Positions 43,216-50,886 of a stretch of 51,919 nt of DNA are shown here, piece after piece. Within the stretch, counting starts at the first letter, position 1. Each line of letters starts with the position of its first letter. This DNA comes from Planctomycetia bacterium. Its GTDB lineage: Bacteria; Planctomycetota; GCA-002687715. Below the pieces are notes generated by a model. It saw only the letters and a list, made by a program, of their open reading frames with translations. It made no database searches and had not been told where the DNA came from. The stretch spans positions 1-51,919 of the forward strand of contig SXUL01000029.1 in the NCBI GenBank assembly GCA_005790545.1, read 5' to 3'. Both the position numbers and the translations under genes were made by a program.

Positions 43216-44304
43216 ATGCTCACCGACAACTCGTGGAACTCGCTCCGGAAGCTCCTCGACCTCGTCGAGGAGCTGGTCGGACTCTCCGACCAGGAAGGCC
43301 CACCACGCCGCAGTCTGGCGCGGAAAGAGGCCCTCCTCAGACAACTCCGCATGCGCACAGGCCCTGCACAGTTGAAGCAGTTGCCGCGCCCGCTCTCGCG
43401 CCTCGCCCTCCGGCACGACCTCTCTCCCCGCGATGTGGCTTTGGTGTTCTGCCTCGTGCATCGGCGCCTCGCCGCCGCAGAGCCGGTGCTTACGGGGCGC
43501 GAACTCCTGCGCCTCGCCGGCGCATCAGCTGCGGATCTGCTCATGAGTGATGCGGCGCTGCGGCGCGGCGCCGCCATCCTCCGGGGTGGCCTCGTGGTCA
43601 CGGACGGCGAAGGCCTGGACGGACGCTTCCGCATCAACGAGGAGTTCTTCGGCAAGCTCCTTCACGCCGCTGGCGGTGGCGGCGCGCGCCCGCGACAGGG
43701 CGTGTTCCGGAGCGACCACGACCACTTCATGGCCCTCCGGGAACTGGTGTTGCTGCACGAACGGCGTGCGGCCTTGATCTTCCCTTGGTCCTGCTGGCGC
43801 GACATCCACCCCGAGCCGGGGCTTGATGAAGCCGAGCTGTCGCGCCGCACCAAACTGGCGCGCGCTGCGCTCGCCCGGCGTGAAGCGCGCTCGAACAAGA
43901 CGCGCATCCCTTGGCTGAAAGCCCGGGCCGAGCACGGCATCCCGGCCGGCAGCGATGAAGAGGTCATCCTCGCGGCACTTGCACAGCATGCTCTCTTCAC
44001 AGCCCTGCCGCCCTTCTCGGCGGGGGATCTGGTGCGCCTCGTGGCCGCCTCGACGGACGACGCCATCAACAAACGCGAAGTGCTGGGTGTGGGTGGCATC
44101 CTCCGGAGCCATCTGCTCGTGGAAGTGGAGACCGATACGGACGCCGGCGACCCGGCCGCACCGGTCATCCTCTCTGCCGGCGCGCGGGAGGCACTCCTCC
44201 CTTCCATGCCCGCTCCACCGCCCGATGCAGCCGAGCGACGCCGCTTCCACGACTACATGGAACAACTGCAAGACAGCACCGACTTCTTCAGGCGCCTGCG
44301 CTGA
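43216..44304 (+). CDS. Unknown protein resembling the N-terminal region of some AAA+ ATPases
   Basis: A 362-residue helical protein with no signal peptide. Patterns such as LALRHDLSPRDVALVFCLVH and GRELLRLAGASAADLLMSD are reminiscent of the winged-helix N-terminal regions found in front of certain bacterial AAA+ ATPases, and a second helix-rich half begins LLHERRAALIFPW. No Walker A or B motif is present, so it is not itself an ATPase. This resemblance is weak. The ATG at 43216 has GGAG six bases upstream. It is followed by a small TPR gene after 42 bases and is divergent from the AsmA-like operon. Confidence 0.55.
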   Translation: MLTDNSWNSLRKLLDLVEELVGLSDQEGPPRRSLARKEALLRQLRMRTGPAQLKQLPRPLSRLALRHDLSPRDVALVFCLVHRRLAAAEPVLTGRELLRLAGASAADLLMSDAALRRGAAILRGGLVVTDGEGLDGRFRINEEFFGKLLHAAGGGGARPRQGVFRSDHDHFMALRELVLLHERRAALIFPWSCWRDIHPEPGLDEAELSRRTKLARAALARREARSNKTRIPWLKARAEHGIPAGSDEEVILAALAQHALFTALPPFSAGDLVRLVAASTDDAINKREVLGVGGILRSHLLVEVETDTDAGDPAAPVILSAGAREALLPSMPAPPPDAAERRRFHDYMEQLQDSTDFFRRLR

Positions 44305-44346
44305 GGGACTTGGCACAAGCCCCCTCTGCGGGGTATGAAGGCGGCC

Positions 44347-45018
44347 ATGAGCGCGTTTGACGAGGTCCTGAAAGAAAAGTTCGGCGACTACAAGGAACGC
44401 TTTCCTGAAGAGCGCGACGATCGCATCTGGGCTGCGGTGGCTGAAGCCTTCGCTCTTTCAGGTGACGGCGTGCGCACGCTGCAAGCGTGGGAACACGCAC
44501 GCACGCTCAACCCCGAGTGGAGCCCGCATCGCCTCGGCTATGCGAAGGCGCTCCTTCGCGCGCACCACTGGATGAAGGCCGTGCAGGAACTGCAGACCTG
44601 CTCCGAACTGGAAGACGAAGGGCTCGACCCCGAGCGCTTCGAGAACAGCGATCTCTACTACCTCGGCTATGCGCTCTTCGGTGCCGGGCGTTTCAAGGAA
44701 GCTTCCGATGCGTGGCGTGCCGCGGGCAATCGCATCAAGTTCTGGGGCAACCCCGATCCGCTGAAGCACTATCACCTGCATCGCGGCTGGGCCATGCATC
44801 TCGAGCGCCAGTTTCCGGACGCCATCGAGGCCTACATGCGCGCACTGGTTGCGCCTGGTCCCGGCGATTCAGCGCCCGAGGACGACATGGACCCAGATGC
44901 CGTGGAAGCCTCGCAAGAGGAGTTCAACCCGGGCATCGAGCACTTTCTCACCCTCGCTCAGGAAGGCGATCTCCTCGATCCCGCAGAGCTGAAAGCGCTT
45001 CCCTACGACCGCGATTGA
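44347..45018 (+). CDS. Cytoplasmic TPR protein
   Basis: A 223-residue protein with about three TPR-like units (VRTLQAWEHARTLNPEWSP, YYLGYALFGAGRFKEASDAW, LHRGWAMHLERQFPDAIEAY) and an acidic Asp/Glu/Pro-rich segment near 175-190. No signal peptide. The ATG at 44347 has AAGG five to six bases upstream; the ATG at 44335 lacks a site. Probably a protein-protein adaptor, possibly of the preceding gene, which shares its orientation. Its end lies nine bases from the convergent ilvE. Confidence 0.65.
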   Translation: MSAFDEVLKEKFGDYKERFPEERDDRIWAAVAEAFALSGDGVRTLQAWEHARTLNPEWSPHRLGYAKALLRAHHWMKAVQELQTCSELEDEGLDPERFENSDLYYLGYALFGAGRFKEASDAWRAAGNRIKFWGNPDPLKHYHLHRGWAMHLERQFPDAIEAYMRALVAPGPGDSAPEDDMDPDAVEASQEEFNPGIEHFLTLAQEGDLLDPAELKALPYDRD

Positions 45019-45027
45019 TGCCGCAGG

Positions 45028-45960
45028 TCAGGCTTCGGGAACCGGCGTGAGCCAGTGGTGGAAGGCTCCGAGGCGGCCACGCACCGCGTCGAGATAGTTC
45101 GTCTGTAATGTGCGCGTGACCGGACCGCAGCCGCCCTTGCCGATGGTGCGACCGTTGATCTGCCCGACCGGCGTCACTTCGGCGGCCGTGCCCGTCATGA
45201 AGACTTCGTCAGCACCGAAGAGATCCTCGACCGTCATGGGGACGATGCGCACGGGAATGCCGAGATGCTTCGCGAGCGTGAGCACGGAGTCTCGTGTGAT
45301 GCCCGGCAGCAGCGACTCTTCAGGCCCGTTGGTCGTGAGTGTGCCATCCTTGACGATGAACACATTTTCGCCTGCACCCTCAGCCACGCGGTCGTGCGCA
45401 TTGAGAAGAATCGCCTCGTCGTAGCCGCGTGCAGCAGCTTCCTTCGTGGCGAGCACGGAGTTCAGGTAGTGGCCGCAGGCCTTGATGGTGGGGTCGAGTG
45501 CGCTGGGGAGGTACTTCCGCTGTTCCACGATGGCGGCGTGGATGCCCTTTTCGAGAGCTTCCGGGCCGAGGTAGGCGCCCCAGGACCACACCGCGATGAA
45601 AGCGTTGATCTCGCACTCGCGCGGCCGCACGCCCATGCGGCCCTCGCCGGTCTGCACCAGAGGCCGGATGTAGCACTCGCGAAAGCCGTGGCGCCGGATG
45701 AGTTCGCAGGTTGCGGCGGTGAGCTCCGCGTCGGTCCACGGGTACTCCATGAAATAGCCACGCGCAGAACGACGCAGGCGCTGCAGGTGATCGGTGAAGC
45801 GGAAGAGCGCCGGGCCGCGCACGCCGTCGTAGCAACGCGCCCCCTCGAAAACGCCGGTTCCATAGTGAACCGCGTGCGAGAAGAACGAAACACGGGCCTC
45901 ATCCGCCGGAACGATGCGCCCGTCCATCCAAACGAAGCGACTGTCCACCTTCCGGGGCAT
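45028..45960 (-). CDS. ilvE: Branched-chain amino acid aminotransferase
   Basis: A 310-residue PLP enzyme of fold type IV. It catalyses the last step of Ile, Leu and Val synthesis, moving an amino group from glutamate to the 2-keto acid. PLP Lys is K160 in DPTIKACGHYLNSVLA, where the family has IKASGNYLNS; VHYGTGVFEGAR and EGAGENVFIV are diagnostic. Length matches E. coli IlvE (309). GAGGAG lies six bases before ATG. It is divergent from a LeuA-like gene, which fits a shared leucine pathway. Confidence 0.95.
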   Translation of the reverse strand: MPRKVDSRFVWMDGRIVPADEARVSFFSHAVHYGTGVFEGARCYDGVRGPALFRFTDHLQRLRRSARGYFMEYPWTDAELTAATCELIRRHGFRECYIRPLVQTGEGRMGVRPRECEINAFIAVWSWGAYLGPEALEKGIHAAIVEQRKYLPSALDPTIKACGHYLNSVLATKEAAARGYDEAILLNAHDRVAEGAGENVFIVKDGTLTTNGPEESLLPGITRDSVLTLAKHLGIPVRIVPMTVEDLFGADEVFMTGTAAEVTPVGQINGRTIGKGGCGPVTRTLQTNYLDAVRGRLGAFHHWLTPVPEA

Positions 45961-46035
45961 GGGGATCTCCTCACGCCCATGGTGGCTCCGGATGCGCCGC
46001 GGAGCAAGCGCGTCGACAGGGCCGGAGGCGGTTTC

Positions 46036-46063
46036 TTGATCCTCCGGGGGGCATCCTTAGAAT
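46036..46063 (+). promoter_or_regulatory. Sigma-70-type promoter of the LeuA-like gene
   Basis: TTGATC, a 16-base spacer, TAGAAT. Predicted start near 46070, giving a leader of about 15 bases before ATG 46085. Spacer length equals that of three other candidates in this window. Confidence 0.6.
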
Positions 46064-46084
46064 CCGCTCGCCCCACCAGCAGCC

Positions 46085-47317
46085 ATGCACCCGGAAGAAC
46101 AAGCACTCATCCACGATTGGAACACGGTCTCGGGGCGCTTCCAGCCCGCCGAGCGCATCACCTTTGATGACGAGACCTTGCGCGACGGCCTGCAATCGCC
46201 GTCGGTCACCGATCCACCGCTCGCGGCCAAGCTCGAGATCCTCGAGCGCATGGCGGAGCTCTCCATCGAGACCGCCAACCTCGGGCTGCCCGGCGCCGGC
46301 GCGGCCCATCGCGAGGACATCCTCGCCATGGCCATGCACATCGCGCGCGCCAAGCTCCCCATTCGGCCGAACGTCGCCTGCCGCACGGTAGTGAGCGACA
46401 TCGAGCCTGTGCGCGAGATGATGGACAAGACAGGGCTCTCCGTGCTCGCGTGCTGTTTCATCGGCAGCTCGCCGATCCGCCAGTACACCGAGAACTGGAC
46501 GCTCGCGACGCTCATGGGGCACGTCGAGAAGAGCCTCAGTTACGCCCACGACCACGGCATCCCGGTGATGTTCGTGACGGAAGACACGACGCGCGCGCAT
46601 CCGGCCGACCTGGAAGCGCTCTACGGGCTCGCCATCGATCTCGGCGCGGAACGCCTGTGCATCTGCGACACCTGCGGTCACGCGACACCCGATGGCGTGC
46701 GCAACCTTGTCTCCTTCGTGCGCCGCATTGTGGAGAAGAAGGGGCGCAAGGTCGGTCTCGACTGGCACGGCCATCGCGACCGCAACCTCGATCTCGCGAA
46801 CTGCATGGCGGCCGTGGAAGCGGGCGTCACGGAAGTGCATGGCGCCGCGCTCGGAGTCGGTGAGCGCGCGGGCAACGCACCCATGGACCTTTTGCTCGCG
46901 AACTTCCACCTGCTGGGCTGGATCGACCGCGACCTCACCAAGCTTGGCGCTTACGTGCGCGCCTGTTCAAAGCACTTGAAGGTGCCCATCCCGCACAATT
47001 ACCCGATCTTCGGCCACGACGCCTTCGTGACCGGCACGGGCGTGCATGCCGCCGCAGTCATCAAGGCCATGAAGCGCGGCGACGCGTGGCTCGCGGACCG
47101 TGTCTACTCCGGAGTCCCTGCGGGCGACTTCGGCGAGAGTCAACGTGTGGCCGTCGGCCCCATGAGCGGAAAATCCAACGTGATCTGGTGGCTCGACCAC
47201 CACGGATTCGACGGCTCCGATGAAGCGCTCGTCGAGCGCGTTTTCGCCGCTGCCAAGGCCGCCGATCGCTTGCTCAGCGATGAAGAACTTCGTCTTGCCG
47301 CCACTCAACGCGCCTGA
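46085..47317 (+). CDS. 2-Isopropylmalate / homocitrate / citramalate synthase family protein
   Basis: A 410-residue HMGL-like TIM-barrel enzyme condensing acetyl-CoA with a 2-keto acid. Diagnostic elements are DDETLRDGLQSP (D29-D34), the metal pair H228/H230 in LDWHGHRDRNLD, and VHGAALGVGERAGNAPMD. The C-terminal regulatory domain of LeuA (allosteric leucine binding) is missing, since LeuA usually has about 510 residues; this is more like homocitrate or (R)-citramalate synthase length. Which keto acid is used cannot be told. Divergent from ilvE, which supports a branched-chain amino acid role. Confidence 0.82.
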   Translation: MHPEEQALIHDWNTVSGRFQPAERITFDDETLRDGLQSPSVTDPPLAAKLEILERMAELSIETANLGLPGAGAAHREDILAMAMHIARAKLPIRPNVACRTVVSDIEPVREMMDKTGLSVLACCFIGSSPIRQYTENWTLATLMGHVEKSLSYAHDHGIPVMFVTEDTTRAHPADLEALYGLAIDLGAERLCICDTCGHATPDGVRNLVSFVRRIVEKKGRKVGLDWHGHRDRNLDLANCMAAVEAGVTEVHGAALGVGERAGNAPMDLLLANFHLLGWIDRDLTKLGAYVRACSKHLKVPIPHNYPIFGHDAFVTGTGVHAAAVIKAMKRGDAWLADRVYSGVPAGDFGESQRVAVGPMSGKSNVIWWLDHHGFDGSDEALVERVFAAAKAADRLLSDEELRLAATQRA

Positions 47318-47324
47318 AACAAAA

Positions 47325-47361
47325 GGGCACGATCCGGCCCCATGGCCGGATCGACTTGCCC
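47325..47361. terminator. Hairpin after the LeuA-like gene
   Basis: CGATCCGGCC and GGCCGGATCG form a perfect 10-base stem with a 4-base loop, extended by GGGCA/TGCCC with a 3-base bulge. It begins eight bases after the stop. No T-run follows on the plus strand, although AAAA precedes it, so it is at best a weak terminator. Confidence 0.4.
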
Positions 47362-47473
47362 TCGGATGTCGCGCGCCCCGTGGACCCGAATCCGGAATGC
47401 GCACGCGCATCACAGAGCCGGAGAGCGATGCCGCGCCGAGCGCGTCCTCTGCCCGCAGAAAGCCTGCTGATTC

Positions 47474-48286
47474 ATGATGGCCTTCCTCGCCGAGATCCCG
47501 TTCCCGGACATCGACCCCGTGGCCTTTCGCATCCTCGGCCTTGAGGTGCGCTGGTACGGGCTCTCCTATGTCGCGGCTTTCCTGCTGGCGAGTTCACTCC
47601 TGAAGCGCCTCGCGCGCGAGAAGATTCTCCCGCTCGTGGAGAAGGATGTGGGCGATCTCATCTTCTTCGCCATGCTCGGCACCATCCTCGGCGGGCGGTT
47701 CGGCTACGTGCTCTTCTACAAGTCGGCGTACTACTGGGAGCATCCCGCCGAGGTCCTGCAGGTCTGGCGTGGCGGACTTTCTTTCCACGGCGGACTCATC
47801 GGAGTCGTGCTGGCGCTCGTCCTGTTCGCGCGCAAGCGCGGCGCCTCCGTTCCGCGCGTACTCGACTGCGCAGCCGTCGCGGTACCACCGGGCATCTTCT
47901 GCGTCCGGCTGGCCAACTTCGTGAATGGTGAGCTGTGGGGTCGTCCGACCGAGAGTTCCATCGGCATGGTCTTTCCCGCACCGGAGGCCGGCGGTGTCCC
48001 TCGCCACCCTTCACAGCTCTATGAAGCCGCGTGGGAGGGCCTCGCCCTGTTCTTCATCATGTGGTGGGCGCGCAAGCAGCGCCTCGCCAACCACCCCGGC
48101 GCGCTCTCGGGACTGTTCCTCCTCGGCTACGGCGCGGGACGGTTCGTGATCGAGTTCGCGCGTGAACCGGACCGTCACCTCGGCACAGTCCTCGGCCCCT
48201 TCTCCATGGGGCAGATTCTCTGCTTCTTGATGATCGCCACGGGCGGTTTCTGGGTTGCCAGAGCCGTTCGTTCTCCGGCACACTGA
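47474..48286 (+). CDS. lgt: Prolipoprotein diacylglyceryl transferase
   Basis: A 270-residue polytopic inner-membrane enzyme that transfers diacylglycerol from phosphatidylglycerol to the lipobox Cys of prolipoproteins, the first step in lipoprotein maturation. Motifs: LGGRFGYVLFY, GGLSFHGGLIGVV, RLANFVNGELWGRPTE, PRHPSQLYEA and IEFAREPD. About seven hydrophobic segments. It is the enzyme required for the several lipoproteins seen in this window. Length is normal (about 270-290). The start MMAF could be either of two adjacent ATGs. Confidence 0.95.
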   Translation: MMAFLAEIPFPDIDPVAFRILGLEVRWYGLSYVAAFLLASSLLKRLAREKILPLVEKDVGDLIFFAMLGTILGGRFGYVLFYKSAYYWEHPAEVLQVWRGGLSFHGGLIGVVLALVLFARKRGASVPRVLDCAAVAVPPGIFCVRLANFVNGELWGRPTESSIGMVFPAPEAGGVPRHPSQLYEAAWEGLALFFIMWWARKQRLANHPGALSGLFLLGYGAGRFVIEFAREPDRHLGTVLGPFSMGQILCFLMIATGGFWVARAVRSPAH

Positions 48287-48325
48287 CGCGGTAAGCTGGC
48301 GACAGTCCATTCTGCCCACCAACGG

Positions 48326-48358
48326 GGGTCAGGCACGGCCGAGCCGTGACTCCGACCC
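48326..48358. repeat. Hairpin between lgt and the CARF gene
   Basis: CACGGC/GCCGTG with a 3-base loop lies inside an outer GGGTC/GACCC pair separated by a short mismatch. A T6 run occurs 25 bases later (48383-48388), too far for a standard terminator. It may still end the lgt transcript or be part of the following leader. Confidence 0.35.
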
Positions 48359-48428
48359 GAACCACCGTTGACCTCGGGCGTGTTTTTTCACCTCAACCCC
48401 GCACCCGGCGCATCCGGGCCACACAGCC

Positions 48429-50786
48429 ATGAGCACTCTCCTCATCACCACCCTCGGCGGCGCACGCCGGGACGAAGAACGCCTCGGACACAAGACGGCC
48501 CGCTACCGCCTCCCCGGTGGAGAACGCATCGTCGAGACGGCCAACCTCGGCATCGAACTCGCCAAGGCCCTGCACGCAGACAAGGTCTGCTTCGTGGGCA
48601 CCACGGCGGGCTTCTTCGATCGCCTCGCCGATCTTCTTCCCGCCGGAGCGGCCAGCGCCGCGGTGGAGGAGCACCTCGAGTTGAGCGCGCGGCACGAAGA
48701 AGCGAATGAGGCGGTGGCTCCGGAGCCGGAAGCCCCGCAGGCCGAACTGGAAATCGAGGTCGACAGCTCTCCCGAGAGTGACGACGAATGCCATGAGAGC
48801 GCGTCGCACGACGCGCCCGCGAACGGCTGTGCTGCGGACACAGCGCAAGCCGCCGAGCCCGCTGCATCTGCTGACACGGCGCCTCCGGCGTCGCCCGATG
48901 CCGCAGAGCCCGCAGCGGTACCGCAAGCTGCCGAGACGGTCGTGGCAGACGTGCCGCCTGCAGCGGCAGTTGCACCGGTCGTGGTTCCGCAACTCCCGAG
49001 GCGCCATCACGTGGCCGACCGGCGCCCGCTCACGGAGCGCCTGCTGCAACAGGCGCTCACTGGCAGGCCGGACGCTGCGGCTCTCGACGCCCTTGCGAGC
49101 CGCCTCGCGGAACACTTGAAAATGAAGTCCGTGCGCTGCGTGCTCATCTCCGATCCCACCAGCCCGCGCGCGACGCTCCACGCTCTCAACACCTTGAGCC
49201 GTCTCCCTGAAGAAGGCGACTGCGTGCATCTGGATGTCAGCTTCGGGCCGCGCTCGCTGCCCGTCGCGGCCTTCCTCGCCATGCAGTATCTCGAACGCTT
49301 CCGTCCCGAGGTGCAAGTGGGTCACGTGTTCATGGCTTCGCCCGAGCACGCTGACGAGCAGGGCATTGTGCCTCTCTCCGGCATGGATGGCCCGAACGAA
49401 ATGCTCCACTGGATGGGACAGTTCGAGGCGCTGCTCGAAGGACGTGCGCCGCAAGGCCTGCACCGCGCCTTCGTCCGCGACCGCTGGCTGAACCGCCTCG
49501 CGGGCCCCTACGTCCGCTTCCAGCGTGGCCAACGCTTCGGCGCGCTCTCGGAGGTCATCGAAGGCGCACGCCTCGTCGAGGAAAAACGCGCCTCGCTGCG
49601 CCGCCTTCCGGCCACGCACCCCTTCCGGCTGTTCAACTCCGTGCTCGCGGCTGCGATGGAGCCGTTCACTTCGGATGCTCCTGTGAGCACGAAGCAGTAC
49701 ATCGTGGCCGTGCAAGCCTTGCAGCAGGGCAACCTTCCGCTGGCAGCGCTGCACCTCCGCGACACCTTGCTCTCGGCCTGCCTCGAGGCCTACGGCCGCG
49801 ACGTGGGCATCACCTGGATGGATGTGCCCGGCAGCGGTGGCGCACAGCAGGTGCGCCCGCGCGAGGTCGCGTCGTTCATTCTGAGCACGCCCGCTCTCGC
49901 CGCGGAGATGCCGCCCCTCGACGTGGTGTGGCCGCTCATCGCTTTGGCGCGCAATCGCTACGTGAACACGAGCCCGAGCGCTGTTCGCGCCGGGCAACTG
50001 AAGGACGAGGATCACGAGGTCGCGCGCGCGATCGAGATGGTCGGCTCGCTCATCCGCTCCAAGGCATTCGCGAAGCTCCCGGCACTGTTTGCCTTCGAAG
50101 CTGCGGTGCACCAGAGCATCGACCTCGGCACCATCCGCCCGCGCGATTCCTTCGACCAGCGTCGCGGCGGCGGTGGCCGTGGCCCGCGTCAGGAGCGTGG
50201 GCGCCGACCCGACCGAGGCGATCGCCGCGGACCGCGTGATGGCGGCCGTCGAGAAGGTGGGCCGCCTGAAGGCGCGAATCCTCCCGTGGAAGGCGCGCCG
50301 GTTGAGGGTGGCGCAGCACAGGCGCAAGGTGCGCCGACGGGTGGAGACGCTCCGCGCCAGGGCCGCGAGGGTGGCCCGCGTGAGGGCGGGAACTTCCGTG
50401 GAGAGCGCGGGCCGCGTGGTCCGCGTCGTGATCGCAACGATGGCCCACCGCGAGGCGATCGTCCGCGTGAAGGCGGAAACTTCCGTGGCGACCGCGGTCC
50501 ACGGCCTGATCGCGGGCCGCGCCCTGATGGCGGTCCACGCCGGGATCGTCCGCCCCGTCGCGACGACGGAATGCCGGAAGACACGACGCCGCGCGTCACG
50601 CGCTCGCATGGTCTCGGCAACCTCGGCCTCGCCCTCGCGCAGGCCGGGCTGGTGAGCTCACCACGCAGACCCGAGCGCGAAGAACCGAAGCCGACACCAC
50701 CGGCAGATGTGTCTCCTCCGCCGGAGAGAGCTCCCGAGGCGCCACCGCAATCGAGCGGCAACGACTTCCTGATCGCCGGGCCCTGA
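48429..50786 (+). CDS. CARF-HEPN protein (Csx2/TM1812-like) with split CARF and RGG tail
   Basis: A 785-residue protein that I match by pattern to the Csx1/Csx2 (TM1812) family. Residues 1-70 are the first half of a CARF fold (STLLITTLGGARRDE, later ADKVCFVGTTAGF). Residues about 72-195 are an acidic Ala/Pro/Glu-rich disordered insert. The CARF resumes at 198-345 with the family signature LDVSFGPRSLPVAAFLAMQY (family DxTHSFRSLP). Residues 345-570 match the HEPN domain, but its R-N-x3-H motif reads R508-N509-R-Y-V-N513, so the catalytic His is Asn. Residues 577-712 are RGG/RG-rich with a duplicated block. CARF binds cyclic oligoadenylate and HEPN cleaves RNA in CRISPR systems; here no CRISPR genes are near. 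Start ATG follows a short gap after lgt. Confidence 0.78.
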   Translation: MSTLLITTLGGARRDEERLGHKTARYRLPGGERIVETANLGIELAKALHADKVCFVGTTAGFFDRLADLLPAGAASAAVEEHLELSARHEEANEAVAPEPEAPQAELEIEVDSSPESDDECHESASHDAPANGCAADTAQAAEPAASADTAPPASPDAAEPAAVPQAAETVVADVPPAAAVAPVVVPQLPRRHHVADRRPLTERLLQQALTGRPDAAALDALASRLAEHLKMKSVRCVLISDPTSPRATLHALNTLSRLPEEGDCVHLDVSFGPRSLPVAAFLAMQYLERFRPEVQVGHVFMASPEHADEQGIVPLSGMDGPNEMLHWMGQFEALLEGRAPQGLHRAFVRDRWLNRLAGPYVRFQRGQRFGALSEVIEGARLVEEKRASLRRLPATHPFRLFNSVLAAAMEPFTSDAPVSTKQYIVAVQALQQGNLPLAALHLRDTLLSACLEAYGRDVGITWMDVPGSGGAQQVRPREVASFILSTPALAAEMPPLDVVWPLIALARNRYVNTSPSAVRAGQLKDEDHEVARAIEMVGSLIRSKAFAKLPALFAFEAAVHQSIDLGTIRPRDSFDQRRGGGGRGPRQERGRRPDRGDRRGPRDGGRREGGPPEGANPPVEGAPVEGGAAQAQGAPTGGDAPRQGREGGPREGGNFRGERGPRGPRRDRNDGPPRGDRPREGGNFRGDRGPRPDRGPRPDGGPRRDRPPRRDDGMPEDTTPRVTRSHGLGNLGLALAQAGLVSSPRRPEREEPKPTPPADVSPPPERAPEAPPQSSGNDFLIAGP
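50376..50504 (+). repeat. Duplicated RGG-coding block in the CARF gene tail
   Basis: Two 14-codon copies (50376-50417 and 50463-50504) encode PREGGNFRG[E/D]RGPR and differ at several third positions. They sit within a longer tract of Gly/Arg/Pro codons, so the region probably grew by repeat expansion. Confidence 0.7.
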
Positions 50787-50841
50787 AACAAGAGCGCCGT
50801 TCGCGCAACGGATTGCCATTTCGCCGAGCACTGATCGAGCT

Positions 50842-50866
50842 GGGCACGCGGATTCGCCGCGTGCCC
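50842..50866. terminator. Hairpin after the CARF gene
   Basis: GGGCACGCGG and CCGCGTGCCC form a perfect 10-base stem with a 5-base loop, 56 bases after the stop. No T-run follows. It lies just before the -10 box of the next gene, so it may end one transcript and insulate the next. Confidence 0.5.
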
Positions 50867-50874
50867 GCTCGCAT

Positions 50875-50880
50875 TAGACT
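50875..50880 (+). promoter_or_regulatory. -10 box for a probably leaderless membrane-protein transcript
   Basis: TAGACT ends six bases before the ATG at 50887. There is no ribosome site. The -35 region (near 50853) is poor. Confidence 0.4.
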
Positions 50881-50886
50881 GCGTGC

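Noticed and set aside
48383-48388. T6 run downstream of lgt as an intrinsic terminator
   Set aside because: The nearest stable stem ends about 25 bases earlier, too far for a standard terminator.
50157-50564. Repeated Gly/Arg-coding DNA that could be mistaken for a CRISPR or tandem array
   Set aside because: The units are imperfect, vary in length, have no unique spacers, and stay in one reading frame with a sensible C-terminal tail, so it is a coding repeat.
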